Assembly (NCBI GenBank): GCA_035552775.1
Contig: DASZKW010000032.1
Coordinates: forward strand, 1 to 64,000
Origin: DASZKW01 sp035552775
GTDB lineage: Bacteria; Actinomycetota; Acidimicrobiia; Acidimicrobiales; Palsa-688
Direction of reading: 5' to 3'
Length of the DNA: 64,000 bases
In this document: in pieces, positions 1 to 9,229 of the stretch
Layout: every line of letters starts with the position of its first letter
Numbering within the stretch: position 1 is the stretch's first letter
Made by a program: the position numbers and the translations under genes
The notes under the pieces: generated by a model
What the model saw: the letters and a program-made list of their open reading frames with translations, nothing else
Told to the model about the DNA's origin: nothing
Databases searched by the model: none

Positions 1-1
1 G

Positions 2-499
2 ACGCGCAAGAACCTTGTCACCCTCGTGCGCGCGATGGCCAGCGTAGAACCCGTCGATGTCCCACTCGTCCTCGCCGGTCGGGCCGACACCGGCGCAGGA
101 CAAGTGCGCTCCGAGATCGAACGCTTGGGACTGGAAAAAAGAGTCCGGCTGGCAGGGTTCGTGACCGACGACACGCTCCCAGCTCTGCTTCAAGGTGCTA
201 CTGCGCTCTTGCACCCGTCCGCGGACGAGGGTTTTGGCATCCCCCCGCTCGAGGCGATGGCAGCCGGTACCCCGGTCGTGGCGGCACGTGCCGGTGCCCT
301 CCCAGAGATCGTCGCCAACGCCGGACTCCTGGTGGATGCCCACGACGCGGTTGGATGGGCGTCGGCTATCTCCGATGTTGCGTCGAACCTAGAGCTACGC
401 CTGCGACTGCGCGCCACCGGACGGGCACGGGCCGCCGGGTTCACGTGGGACAAGGTTGCCCGCGAGACCTGGGCGCTCCACCGGCGTCAGTTGGGGTGA
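2..499 (+). CDS. Glycosyltransferase family 4, C-terminal part (5' end outside window)
   Basis: The last 165 residues of a GT-B glycosyltransferase; the frame is open at the window edge, so the N-terminal acceptor domain lies upstream. What is visible is the nucleotide-sugar domain: an RKNL motif at the very edge, then DEGFGIPPLEAMAAG, which carries the EX7E donor-binding pair, then a closing helix around the last 40 residues. The family moves a sugar from a nucleotide donor to a lipid-linked or protein-linked acceptor on the cytoplasmic face. Its 3' end overlaps the convergent DUF2142 gene by 105 bp, so the two transcripts are antisense to each other at their ends. Which sugar it uses cannot be read from the sequence. 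Confidence 0.85.
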   Translation, partial: TRKNLVTLVRAMASVEPVDVPLVLAGRADTGAGQVRSEIERLGLEKRVRLAGFVTDDTLPALLQGATALLHPSADEGFGIPPLEAMAAGTPVVAARAGALPEIVANAGLLVDAHDAVGWASAISDVASNLELRLRLRATGRARAAGFTWDKVARETWALHRRQLG

Positions 500-1969
500 G
501 GGCTCATACCTCTCCGTATAGCCGAGCAAGAGCACTCCGGCGACAACGATGAGAACGACCATGGCCAGGTCCAGCACCACGCCGGGCAAAGGGGGGTGCC
601 AAACCCCGGCGACGTGGGCCGCGGGCGACACCGGCCCCCGGTCACCTACCAGGTAACGATGCAGCGTCCAATAGTAAGCGACGATCTCGCCTGAAGCTAC
701 CAGTACGACGAGGGCCCGCAGCATGCGGCGCTCGTCAGCAACGGTCTGAGCGAGCGCACCGGCCACGATCGGCACCCCGGCGTAGATGGGAAGGAAGTAC
801 CTACCAAACCCGATGAACCCGTGCTGGCGGGCCGCCAGGGCAACTGTGAGGGTAGGAACGGCCGCCGCCGCGACCACTACCACGCCAAGCGTCAGGCGCC
901 CTCGGGCCATGGTGCACCCGTAGGCCAGCAGTAGTAGAGCACCGACGCACAGGATCCAGAACAGGACCACGATCTCGGGTGATCGAGCGTCGAGCCCGAA
1001 CAGGCCGACAGCCTGGTGGATGTAGTCGGTGGATTCGCCAATGGCGCCTCGCAGGACCGTGAGCCACGAGGCCCCCGGCGGCGGCCGTTGCGTCGTCATC
1101 GTCCGGGTCGCGTGCTCGACGAACGTCCAAGCCACGCTGCCGGCGGCACTGAGACCGACCGCAGCAGTCGCCCCACGAACGTCCCACCGTCGGAACAGGG
1201 TAGCCAGTGACATCCGCTTCCAAGCCAGCGGCGTCAGGCAACCAAGAGCAATAAGGGTCCACAACGGTGAGATCGGGCGAGCGACCGTCAGTCCGACGGC
1301 CGAGACACCGATCCACCCGACGACATAGCGGGGAGGGCTCGTCGGACAGTGAAAGATCAAGACTACCAGCGCGCTCCACAGGCAAAGCGCGGCGGAAACC
1401 TCCAGCGAACTCGTGTTCAACACCCCCGACAGGTAAAGGACCTCCGGGGTCATAGCCACCAACAGTCCGGCCAGGAGCAACCGGGACCGAGCCAGGCACA
1501 GCACGAGGACGAAAGCCGTTGCCAAAAAGACGTCGCTCAACAGCAGGTTCAAGAAACGAGCCGCGTACAATCCCAATGGATTGGTCACCAACAGGGTGGG
1601 CACCCCGACAATCGCGTAATATAACGGAGGATAACGGCCAACATAGAGATCGGCGGTCACTGGCCTGGTCGATCGGGGGAACGGCGGCTCGCATCCTGCG
1701 GGAGCATTCACATTGAAGACAAAACAAACAGGCGCGGTAATCGCCGCGGCGTACGTCTCTGGAGCGGTGACCGAGACGTAGAGGGACTTCCGTCCCGGTT
1801 CAGTAACCCCCGTCAGCTGGCCCCGCACGACCGCCGCGGCCCTGACGAGGTTGTCACCCTCGTCGGGTGCTGCGGCAAAGGGAGTCGCCAAGCTCCAAGC
1901 CGTACCAAGTGCCGCGAGGACGGCAAATGTGATCAACCAAACCTTTTTGATCCCAAGCTTCGACTTCAT
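395..1969 (-). CDS. DUF2142-type polytopic membrane protein
   Basis: A 524-residue membrane protein with an N-terminal signal-anchor helix (about residues 10-30), followed by the motif PDEGDNLVRAAAV and about ten further hydrophobic segments. The PDE motif right after the first helix is the hallmark of DUF2142, a group with GT-C-like topology found in surface polysaccharide and teichoic-acid-like loci. By analogy with GT-C enzymes it may use a polyprenyl-phosphate sugar outside the membrane; that is inference. It is the last gene of a minus-strand operon and its ATG overlaps the stop of the gene before it (ATGA, 1966-1969). The C-terminal 35 residues are hydrophilic and run antisense to the neighbouring glycosyltransferase. 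Confidence 0.8.
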   Translation of the reverse strand: MKSKLGIKKVWLITFAVLAALGTAWSLATPFAAAPDEGDNLVRAAAVVRGQLTGVTEPGRKSLYVSVTAPETYAAAITAPVCFVFNVNAPAGCEPPFPRSTRPVTADLYVGRYPPLYYAIVGVPTLLVTNPLGLYAARFLNLLLSDVFLATAFVLVLCLARSRLLLAGLLVAMTPEVLYLSGVLNTSSLEVSAALCLWSALVVLIFHCPTSPPRYVVGWIGVSAVGLTVARPISPLWTLIALGCLTPLAWKRMSLATLFRRWDVRGATAAVGLSAAGSVAWTFVEHATRTMTTQRPPPGASWLTVLRGAIGESTDYIHQAVGLFGLDARSPEIVVLFWILCVGALLLLAYGCTMARGRLTLGVVVVAAAAVPTLTVALAARQHGFIGFGRYFLPIYAGVPIVAGALAQTVADERRMLRALVVLVASGEIVAYYWTLHRYLVGDRGPVSPAAHVAGVWHPPLPGVVLDLAMVVLIVVAGVLLLGYTERYEPSPQLTPVERPGLAGNLVPREPGGPCPSGGAQSQA

Positions 1970-3009
1970 CTCCGTTCAACGTGGGGTTGCCAATCGGCCA
2001 GGTCGATTACCGCCGGCAGGGTCTCCCCCCTGAACAGGCCGGCGGCGCCCGACGTGCCGTGCAGGGCATGGTCGGCCAACAGCACCGCGGCGGCGGTGTA
2101 GGTCGTGCGCTCGCCCCCGGGGAATCGCACGCACTCGGGGTGGACGCACCCGGTCCAGTAGGACCCGTCATCGTCGCGCAGGTGCCGGGTCCACCCGAGC
2201 ACGCGGGCCGCCTCGTCGACCATCCCCACGGCGTCGAGGGCCATGGCGCACTCGGCTGTCTCCGCGGCGGTCACCCACGGGTTGGACGACACGCAGCGCA
2301 CGCCCAGGCCGTCCATGACGAAGTTCTGCCATCCCGCAGCCAGGTGCCGGCGCCCGTCGTCGCCTGAGATCGCCCCGCACAGGACCGGGTAGTACCAGTC
2401 CATGGCCCAGCGGTCCTTGGGCTCGAAGGCACTCGGGCGGTGGGCCACGGCGTGAGCCACGCGCCCCGCGGCCAGCTCCCAGTCCGGGCGGTCGTAGCCC
2501 AGCCGCTCGGCCACGGCCAGAGCACAGCGCAGGCTGTGGTGGATCGAAGCAGAGCTGGTGAGCAGGGCGAAGCGCCCGGGTGTGCCGTCGGCGTCGAGCG
2601 ACCACAAGATCTCACCGCCCGGCTCCTGCAGGCGAAGCACGAAGGTCATGGCCCGCTCGATCACCGGCCACATCTCCTCCAGGACGCCGGCGTCGCCGGT
2701 GACCAGGAAGTACCACCAAGTCCCGGTGGCCACGTAGGCGGAGATGTTGGGGTCGCGTCGCGGTTCTTCCACCCCGTCGGCCAGGTAGTAGTGACACCAG
2801 CTGCCGTCGTCGTGCTGGGCGGCTGCCAGCCACTCGAGCGCCCGTGCCGCTTCGACCCGACGGCCGCCCAGGACCAGGGACATGGCGGCCTCCACGTGGT
2901 TCCATGGGTCGGCGTGGCCACCGGGAAACCAAGGAATCATGCCGCTCGGCAGCTGAACCGAGGTGATCCAGTCGGTGGTGTCGGCTATCTCTCGCGCGTG
3001 CAGTTTCAC
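1966..3009 (-). CDS. Alpha/alpha-barrel protein of the prenyltransferase/terpenoid-cyclase-like fold
   Basis: A 347-residue protein made of repeated helix pairs with conserved aromatic/GS motifs (IPWFPGGHADPWNHVEAAM, then DDGSWCHYYL, ATGTWWYFLVTGD, DDGSYWTGCVHP). That layout fits an alpha/alpha toroid as in prenyltransferase/squalene-cyclase repeats and glycoside hydrolases. In actinobacteria such proteins occur directly after a GT4 and a small SAM methyltransferase, as here. I chose the GTG at 3009 because it overlaps the previous stop as GTGA and starts a well-conserved helix; the longer frame upstream is a shadow of the methyltransferase gene. The catalytic activity is unknown; a role in processing a glycolipid is inferred from context only. 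Confidence 0.7.
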   Translation of the reverse strand: MKLHAREIADTTDWITSVQLPSGMIPWFPGGHADPWNHVEAAMSLVLGGRRVEAARALEWLAAAQHDDGSWCHYYLADGVEEPRRDPNISAYVATGTWWYFLVTGDAGVLEEMWPVIERAMTFVLRLQEPGGEILWSLDADGTPGRFALLTSSASIHHSLRCALAVAERLGYDRPDWELAAGRVAHAVAHRPSAFEPKDRWAMDWYYPVLCGAISGDDGRRHLAAGWQNFVMDGLGVRCVSSNPWVTAAETAECAMALDAVGMVDEAARVLGWTRHLRDDDGSYWTGCVHPECVRFPGGERTTYTAAAVLLADHALHGTSGAAGLFRGETLPAVIDLADWQPHVERR

Positions 3010-3728
3010 GGGCGGCCCTTGCGGAGGTAGACCACGGCGCTCTTGCCCATCACCGGGTTGAGGATCGCCTCGGGCACCCGGGTGAACGGCGTGGCAGCAG
3101 TGATGTCCCACACGAGCATGCGGTGGTACGCCCTGACCGCAAGGTGGTCGTCGTTGCCGACCCCTACGGCACACCGCAGCCACCAGAACGGGCTGTGGAG
3201 GGCGTGGGCGTGGTGGCTGGCGTAGGGCTCCAGGCCGGCGGAGCGCAGACGGGCGACGAGCGCGCTGCGCCGGTAGATGCGCAGGTGGCCGCCGGGGATG
3301 TTGTGGTACTCGTCGGAGATGGCCCAGTTGACGAGCTCGGGCCACCACCGGGGCACCGTCACCGCCATGGTCCCCCCCGGCCGCAGCACCCTCGCCAGCT
3401 CAGCCATCACCCGCCGATCCTCGTTGATGTGCTCGAGCACCTCGGCGGCTATCACCCGGTCGAAGCAGGCGTCGGGGAAAGGGAGGCACCGGGCGTCAGC
3501 CACGCCGGCTGTCCCCTTTCCCCCCCATTGTTTTGTCGCCTCGTCCTCGATTTGCAACGCGCTCATGAACGCGGCCACGTCCTTGATCTCGGCCGCGTCG
3601 GCGTCCACCGCAATGACCGTCGCGCCCCGACGCATGGCCTCGTAGGCATGGCGGCCGCCCCCGCAGCCGAGGTCGAGGAGCCGGTCACCGCATCGCACTC
3701 CCAAGCGCTCGTAGCGCACGGTCAGCAC
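3006..3728 (-). CDS. Class I SAM-dependent methyltransferase
   Basis: A 240-residue Rossmann-fold methyltransferase. Motif I is LLDLGCGGGRHA (about residues 16-27), followed by the acidic strand VIAVDADAAE that binds the SAM ribose, DARCLPFPDACFD (motif II/III) and the VLRPGGTMAVTVPR segment. The closest general group is the UbiE/Methyltransf_11 type acting on small or lipid-linked molecules. The GTG at 3728 overlaps the 3' end of the upstream GT4 by 7 nt, and the protein begins VLTVRYERLG, as related proteins do. It sits in a GT4, methyltransferase, toroid, DUF2142 operon, so it probably methylates a saccharide or lipid made by that set. The substrate is unknown. Confidence 0.85.
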   Translation of the reverse strand: MLTVRYERLGVRCGDRLLDLGCGGGRHAYEAMRRGATVIAVDADAAEIKDVAAFMSALQIEDEATKQWGGKGTAGVADARCLPFPDACFDRVIAAEVLEHINEDRRVMAELARVLRPGGTMAVTVPRWWPELVNWAISDEYHNIPGGHLRIYRRSALVARLRSAGLEPYASHHAHALHSPFWWLRCAVGVGNDDHLAVRAYHRMLVWDITAATPFTRVPEAILNPVMGKSAVVYLRKGRP

Positions 3729-4987
3729 GGCGCCGTCTTCTGGTCGATCACCCAGCGGTAATGCTGCGCCGTCGCCTCGGCGCACGCCCTCCACGTGAAG
3801 CGCTCGAGCACCCGCCGGCGACCAGCCGTGGACAGCCGGGCGGCAAGATCGTCGTCGCCAAGGACCAGCTCCAAGGCGACGGCCAGCGCCCCCGGATCGC
3901 CCGGAGGCACCGCCAGGGCCGCCTCCCCGTCGGGTCCCGCCACCTCCGGCAGCGCCCCGCCGGTCGTGGCGATGAGCGGTACCCCGCACGCCATCGCCTC
4001 CACCGCGGGCAGGGAGAAACCTTCGTAAAGCGACGGCACCACGGCCACCTGGGACTCGGCGTAACACTCCACCAGGCGGGCGTCACTCACCCCTCGCGCG
4101 AAGGTGACCGCCTCTCCCAGACCCAGCCGCTCGATGGCCCGCCCGGCCAGGCTTTCGGGTCGGGCTTTGCCAACGACCATCAGGTGGGCCTCGGGTCGCT
4201 CGGTGCGCAGTTTGGCCACCGCCTCGAGCAGGTGGACAAGTCCCTTCATGGGAACGTCGGCGCTGGCTGTGGTCATGATCCGCCCCGCTACCTTGGGTAC
4301 CTCCGGGTGAGGGCGGAAGCGGTCCTGGTCGGCGCCGATCGGCACCACCGCCAGGCGGCCGGCCTCGATGCCCATCTGCTCGGCGATGTCGCGCTGGGAC
4401 GACGCCGACACGGTGACGATGCGCGGGTAGCGCCGGGCCACCTCGATCTGCATGCCCACGAAGCCGTACCAGCGCCGCAGGGTCAGTCGCCGGCGCCACC
4501 CATCGGCGTGGGCCAGGTCCAAGGAGCGGTCCACCGTGATCGGGTGGTGGCAAGTGCCGAGCAGGGGCCAGCCGTCGGCCATCACCCCGAGCAGACCGCG
4601 CCCGAAACACTGGTTGTCGTGGACGACGTCGAACTGGCCGGCGCGCTCGGCCAAAGCCTTGCGCACCCGCCAGCTGAAGGTGAGGGGCTCGGGGAAACCC
4701 GCCGTGCACATCAACGCGAACTCGGCCGCGTCGACCCACGTACGGAACTCGCTCGGCCTGGGTACCCGGAAGGGGTCGGGCTCCCGGTACAGGTCGAGGC
4801 TGGGAACGGGGACGAAGCCCACCCCGTCGTCCAGGACGGGCCACGGCTGGCCGGCGAACACGGTGACCCGGTGGCCGAGCGCCACAAGGTCGCGCGCCAG
4901 GTAACGGGTGTAGACCCCCTGCCCCCCCGAGTGCGGATTGCCCCGGTAGACGAGCAGGGCGATCCTCAGGGAGTCCGCGGCTGACAT
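3722..4987 (-). CDS. Glycosyltransferase family 4
   Basis: A 421-residue GT-B enzyme. The N-terminal domain opens with RIALLVYRGNPHSGGQGVY, which carries the Gly-rich loop that binds the acceptor/donor phosphate; the C-terminal domain has VPSLYEGFSLPAVEAMACG with the EX7E pair and ends WRACAEATAQHYRWV. It transfers a sugar from an NDP-sugar to a lipid-linked acceptor. I prefer the ATG at 4987; a TTG at 5026 would add 13 residues without homology-like features. It is the first glycosyltransferase of an operon that continues with a methyltransferase, a toroid protein and DUF2142, and it follows the tyrosine phosphatase gene by about 50 bp. The exact sugar is not predictable. Confidence 0.85.
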   Translation of the reverse strand: MSAADSLRIALLVYRGNPHSGGQGVYTRYLARDLVALGHRVTVFAGQPWPVLDDGVGFVPVPSLDLYREPDPFRVPRPSEFRTWVDAAEFALMCTAGFPEPLTFSWRVRKALAERAGQFDVVHDNQCFGRGLLGVMADGWPLLGTCHHPITVDRSLDLAHADGWRRRLTLRRWYGFVGMQIEVARRYPRIVTVSASSQRDIAEQMGIEAGRLAVVPIGADQDRFRPHPEVPKVAGRIMTTASADVPMKGLVHLLEAVAKLRTERPEAHLMVVGKARPESLAGRAIERLGLGEAVTFARGVSDARLVECYAESQVAVVPSLYEGFSLPAVEAMACGVPLIATTGGALPEVAGPDGEAALAVPPGDPGALAVALELVLGDDDLAARLSTAGRRRVLERFTWRACAEATAQHYRWVIDQKTAPC

Positions 4988-5039
4988 GGAGCCCAAACTG
5001 TTGCCGGGCCGCCCCAGCCCGGTCAAGTGAGACCGGATT

Positions 5040-5612
5040 TCACTTTACGGTGTTAGGTTCGGGGCACACGAGCTCCACCAACCGTTCCACCAAGTCGTCG
5101 AGCTCGTCACGGGTGCGGTCGAAGCTGCGTTGCCGGCGGCCCATGGGGTCGGCGATGTCGTCTTCGAGGGGCAGGCGGAGGATCCCCGCCGGGGTCCGGC
5201 CGGCGCCGACCAGGCCGACCCATGAGGCCAGATCCTGTATCGCCCCGTTGCGGACATGACGGGCGCCGACAGCCTCGCCCCGGCGCACCAGGTCCCGCAG
5301 TGTGAACGCCCGCTCCCATGCCCCGGGTGCGAGACCCACGGCGTCGACGAGTTGCTGGCGCGTCATGGTCATGATCAGGTCGGCAGACTCCAGCAGGCGG
5401 AGGTCGATCAGCCTGCTCAGGTGGCCACTCAGATCGATGCTCACGGCCGCCATGGCGCTAAGGACCTCGGGCGGCGGGGGCTGGCCCCCGTCCATGAAAC
5501 CGGCTGTGGCGATCGCCGCCTTGCACCCCCGTTCTACCAGCCGCCTCCTCGCCAGGGCGCCTGCCATCGGTGAACGGCACTGGTTGGCGGTGCACACGAA
5601 CAGCAATTTCAT
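5040..5612 (-). CDS. Low-molecular-weight protein-tyrosine phosphatase (Wzb-like)
   Basis: A 190-residue LMW-PTP. The catalytic loop is at the N-terminus, CTANQCRSP (CX5R with the nucleophilic Cys at about residue 7), and the general-acid Asp lies in the C-terminal motif DIADPMG. In capsule and exopolysaccharide loci these enzymes remove phosphate from the tyrosine cluster of the BY-kinase; here that kinase is at 22451-23257. The ATG at 5612 is chosen because GGAAG lies about 6 nt upstream; an ATG 12 nt earlier has no good ribosome site. It is longer than most LMW-PTPs (about 150-165 residues) owing to an insert around residues 110-150. Arsenate reductase is a possible but less likely alternative. 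Confidence 0.8.
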   Translation of the reverse strand: MKLLFVCTANQCRSPMAGALARRRLVERGCKAAIATAGFMDGGQPPPPEVLSAMAAVSIDLSGHLSRLIDLRLLESADLIMTMTRQQLVDAVGLAPGAWERAFTLRDLVRRGEAVGARHVRNGAIQDLASWVGLVGAGRTPAGILRLPLEDDIADPMGRRQRSFDRTRDELDDLVERLVELVCPEPNTVK

Positions 5613-5735
5613 GGGGTCTTCCATCGCCTTGCCGATGCTAGGTGCGGCCGGTGGCAGCGCTCGTAGTGGCTTGGGCGAGTGGGCGCAGAGCTCCACCCAC
5701 TTCGCTTATCCACCCATCAGGTATCCTTCGGTGGA

Positions 5736-7391
5736 ATGCAGTCCGAAGAATCACCCTCCGACGCATTCAAAGTGAATCTCGACTGGCCACAGGGGAGCCC
5801 GAGCAATCCGCCCATGCCGGTCGAATCACCGCGGCAAGAGACATCCGGCCGTGTGGAGGTCGAGGCGCCACCCGAGACTCCGGCGATAGATGCGGGGGAC
5901 CTGGACTTGGCCGCCGACCTGGCAGGCGGCGCCCGGGCCGAAGCGGTGGAGACCGCTCTCAGCGAGATCACCCTGCGACTGGATGCCTTGAGCTTGGCGA
6001 CGACGACTTTTCGCTCCCTGGTCAGTGACAGGCTCACCGACTACACCGACCAGGTCGCCCGCGCCCAGGCGATCACCGGGCGCGACTTCGAGGACTCCCG
6101 CAGGGAATACGAACGAACGGTGCACGATCTGGAACGTGCCCTCAAGGAGAGCGACGAGGGCCTCAGATGGCTCCAGCGGGGCATACAACAACTCGCCGGG
6201 CGCATGGACCAGGTCGCCACCACGAGGGTTGTCGAGCAGGTCGGCGGGAGCTTGCAACGCGTGGTCGAGCAGGTCGGCGGGAGCTTGCAAGACGTCATCA
6301 ACGACTCCACTCGGTTGGTAACGACCGAGATACAAGATGCTCACGCGGAGCTGGCTCACCGTGCGGGGACGTGGTCGACCGAGAGCGCGGAGCGATCCCG
6401 TCAGGTCACCGCTCAACTCACGTACCTGAGCGAGCAGTTGGAAGGCCTCGCCGACCGCCCCGACGAGCGGGTCGGCGCCAGGGCGGAGGAGGTGCTCGAG
6501 CCACTCCGCGCCTCCCTCGAGCGCATAGAGCAGGCAGCCCAGGTCTGGCCCGATCCCGCCCGGTTGGGACACTCCCTCGAGCGCATCGACGCCCTGGCCG
6601 ACGCCACCGAAGACCAAAGCGAGCTACTCGGCACGCTCCGGAGGGTCGAGACTGTTGTCGCCGCGCTGGCCGACGCATCGGACGACGAAGCGGTGGTCGC
6701 GCGCATCGACGAGCAGTTCGACGCCATCAACCAGGCCCTCGACCAGGCGGTCCGTTCGCAAAGCGGTGACAGCGCCCTCGCCGCACTCGATGCCCAGCTG
6801 GGCAATATCGAAACCCTGGTGACGCGGGCCTTGGGTCCCGAGCGCGCCGAGTTGCTCGACAATGTCATCGAGCGCCTGACAGCAATCGATCAGGCGGTCG
6901 GCCAGTTGTCGGATCGTCCCGCCGACGAGATGGCCGAGGTGGCGGCGCGCCTACGCCGTTTGGAGACGGCGGTCGCCGACGTGTCGCGCGAGCTGACCAG
7001 CGCCCCGACGCCGGCAGTGCCGGCCGCCGAGTCGCCCGACCCAGACGCCCTCCGCCGGTTGGAGGACGCCGTCGAGCGGTTGGCCACGGCGCAGGCGGAG
7101 GACCTCGAGCGCATCTTGGACGTGGTGGAGGCAAAACCGGCGGACCCCGCCGCGCCGCAGCGGGGTCTTGCCGACGCGGCGGTAGCCGAGCAACTCGCGC
7201 TCATGGCCACCCAGATCGAGGGCCTGCGTAGGCGGATCGCTCTGCGCGCCAGGCCCGCTCCGGCGCTCGACGAGGTGACCATCCAAGCGTTGGCCGACGC
7301 CGTGGTGGAGCGGCTCCATGCCGGGCCGTCACCCGCCCCGACCGAGCCGCCGCGTAAACCTGGGGTCCGGACCCGCAAGCAATCGTCGTGA
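5736..7391 (+). CDS. Long coiled-coil protein of unknown function, coupled to DUF4012 gene
   Basis: A 551-residue acidic protein with no signal peptide and no membrane helix. From about residue 70 to 480 it is almost entirely heptad or hendecad coiled coil, rich in Ala, Leu, Glu, Asp and Arg with very few aromatics. The last 20 residues are basic and proline-rich. Two 11-residue blocks (VVEQVGGSLQR and VVEQVGGSLQD) are adjacent copies of a 33-bp duplication. The stop overlaps the start of the DUF4012 gene as GTGA, so the two are translationally coupled. No family recognised; a scaffold or cell-envelope organiser for the polysaccharide machinery is a guess from context. The start is uncertain: a GTG at 5679 would add 19 residues. 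Confidence 0.7.
   Translation: MQSEESPSDAFKVNLDWPQGSPSNPPMPVESPRQETSGRVEVEAPPETPAIDAGDLDLAADLAGGARAEAVETALSEITLRLDALSLATTTFRSLVSDRLTDYTDQVARAQAITGRDFEDSRREYERTVHDLERALKESDEGLRWLQRGIQQLAGRMDQVATTRVVEQVGGSLQRVVEQVGGSLQDVINDSTRLVTTEIQDAHAELAHRAGTWSTESAERSRQVTAQLTYLSEQLEGLADRPDERVGARAEEVLEPLRASLERIEQAAQVWPDPARLGHSLERIDALADATEDQSELLGTLRRVETVVAALADASDDEAVVARIDEQFDAINQALDQAVRSQSGDSALAALDAQLGNIETLVTRALGPERAELLDNVIERLTAIDQAVGQLSDRPADEMAEVAARLRRLETAVADVSRELTSAPTPAVPAAESPDPDALRRLEDAVERLATAQAEDLERILDVVEAKPADPAAPQRGLADAAVAEQLALMATQIEGLRRRIALRARPAPALDEVTIQALADAVVERLHAGPSPAPTEPPRKPGVRTRKQSS
6228..6293. repeat. 33-bp tandem duplication (2 copies)
   Basis: Units 6228-6260 and 6261-6293. A 27-bp core (6231-6257 and 6264-6290) is identical. 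The unit encodes 11 residues, the natural hendecad period of a coiled coil, so the insertion keeps the coil in register. Confidence 0.9.
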
Positions 7392-9229
7392 CCACCGCTG
7401 TGCGGCCTCACGGTCCGACGGCTCCGGGGCGGCGCTCCTACAACGCTGGCTCACGCCGGCGCAGACGGCACCGGCGTGCGTTGATCCGGCGCCTGCTGTA
7501 TGCCCTCGGCGTCCTCGTCGGGCTGGTGGTAGTGGTCGGGGTGGTGAGCGTGTGGCACGCCCTGCGCATCGAGCGCCGCCTCGACGGGCTGGCACCCGTT
7601 CTCGCCGTGGCCCAGAAAGACGCCGAGACCGGCCACCTGGGCGCCGCCCGAGCCGAGTTGGCGACCGCGGAGTCGACCCTGGCGTCGGCGAACGCCTCGC
7701 TGTACAACAGCGTCGACTTCAAGGTCCTCAACTTGGTCCCGGTGGGTCGGCAAAGCCTGGAGGCGGTCCGGGCAGGCGTGCGCCTCGGCCTCCAGATGGT
7801 CGTCGGTGGCGAGCAGATCTTCAACGCCGCCTCGCCGCTGAAGTCGGCCAGCGGCCAGCTCAACATCCCGCTGTCCGCCGGCCACGTCCCGGTAGCCACC
7901 CTGGAGCAGGTCTCCGCAACCATCGGTGCCGTCGTCAGCACGCTCCCCGCCTCGCCGTCGCCCCCCGGGGGCAGCATGATCCTCGGGCCGCTCCGCGCCC
8001 ACCTGGCCAAGGTCTACGCCGAGGCAGCGGCGCGCCGGGCCCAACTGGTATCGGTCGGTGCCAGCGTCGACCTGATCAACGAGATCGCCGGCGCCAACGG
8101 CGACCGCCGATACCTGATCGCGGTAGCCAACACGGCCGAGATGCGTGGCTCCGGTGGCATGATCCTGTCCTACGGCGTGCTGACCTCCCACGCCGGCCAG
8201 ATCACCCTCAGCCACTTCGGCCCTATCGACCAGTTGGCCCTCACCCAACCCGTCAAGGTCTCCCTGCCCCACGACTTCCTGGCCGCGTACGGCGGCCTGG
8301 GGCCGACGGAGCAATGGCGCGAGGCCAACATCATGTCGGACTTCACCAAGGTCGGACCTGTCCTCGACGCCATGTACACGCAGGCGACGGGCCTCCCCGT
8401 CGACGGGGTGATCCAGATCGACCCCTCCGGCTTGGGTGCCATCCTGGCGGGAACGGGACCCGTGGCCGTACCCGACCTCGGCCAGGTGACTGCGGCCAAC
8501 GTCGTCCCCCTCACCCTCAACCAGGTCTACGTGGAGTTCCCTGACCGTTCCGTGCGCCAGGACTACCTCCAGGCTGTCGCCCGGGCCGCGTTCGCCCACC
8601 TGATCTCCGGCGACTACCCGAGCCTGCGCCCGCTCGGCACCGCCCTCGCCCACGCCAGCGCGGCGCGCCACGTGCTCATGTACGACCCAACCCCCAGCGC
8701 CGAGAACGACATCGCCACTTTGGGCTTCGACGGCTCCCTGCCCGGCCCCGGTACCGACTTCGCCCAGCTGACGGTGCAGAACTTCGGGGGCGACAAGATG
8801 GACTACTACCTGGACAGCTCGCTCGCGATCGCCGGCCGGCGCCCCCAGAACGCAGACGCCGACCTCACCGCCACCATCGACCTGCGCGACACCGCCCCTC
8901 CTGACGGTCAGCCTGCCTACATCTTCGGACCCGACAACGGTGACGGAGACCCGCCGGGCGCATACCGGGGTCTCGTGACTCTCTACCTGCCCGCCGGTAG
9001 CTACCTTCAGGGCAGCACGGCCACCTCGACGGTCGGGACCACACCCGTGGCGGGAACGCAGAACCAGATCACGGCGGTGACCTACGCGGTGGTCATCCCA
9101 CCCGGGGGGAGCAGCCACGTGGCCCTCCACGTGCGGCTACCCCCCAGGGCGCCCGGCCCGGAGCACTTCGTGTTCGTGCCGTCGCCCCGCATCAACCCGA
9201 CCCGCGAAACGGTCGCCCTCGTTCAGTAA
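7388..9229 (+). CDS. DUF4012 domain protein, membrane-anchored
   Basis: A 613-residue protein. A basic N-terminus (RRRRRHRRALIRRLL) is followed by one transmembrane helix at about residues 37-56, so the bulk is predicted to be outside the cell. The diagnostic DUF4012 block is RYLIAVANTAEMRGSGGM (about residue 238 on), then FGPIDQL and a long beta-rich C-terminal region. DUF4012 proteins are common in actinobacterial polysaccharide loci, but their biochemical function is not known. Its GTG start overlaps the stop of the coiled-coil gene (GTGA), and its end overlaps the convergent sugar-transferase gene by 7 bp. A role in wall or capsule attachment is inferred from context only. Confidence 0.85.
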   Translation: MTTAVRPHGPTAPGRRSYNAGSRRRRRHRRALIRRLLYALGVLVGLVVVVGVVSVWHALRIERRLDGLAPVLAVAQKDAETGHLGAARAELATAESTLASANASLYNSVDFKVLNLVPVGRQSLEAVRAGVRLGLQMVVGGEQIFNAASPLKSASGQLNIPLSAGHVPVATLEQVSATIGAVVSTLPASPSPPGGSMILGPLRAHLAKVYAEAAARRAQLVSVGASVDLINEIAGANGDRRYLIAVANTAEMRGSGGMILSYGVLTSHAGQITLSHFGPIDQLALTQPVKVSLPHDFLAAYGGLGPTEQWREANIMSDFTKVGPVLDAMYTQATGLPVDGVIQIDPSGLGAILAGTGPVAVPDLGQVTAANVVPLTLNQVYVEFPDRSVRQDYLQAVARAAFAHLISGDYPSLRPLGTALAHASAARHVLMYDPTPSAENDIATLGFDGSLPGPGTDFAQLTVQNFGGDKMDYYLDSSLAIAGRRPQNADADLTATIDLRDTAPPDGQPAYIFGPDNGDGDPPGAYRGLVTLYLPAGSYLQGSTATSTVGTTPVAGTQNQITAVTYAVVIPPGGSSHVALHVRLPPRAPGPEHFVFVPSPRINPTRETVALVQ

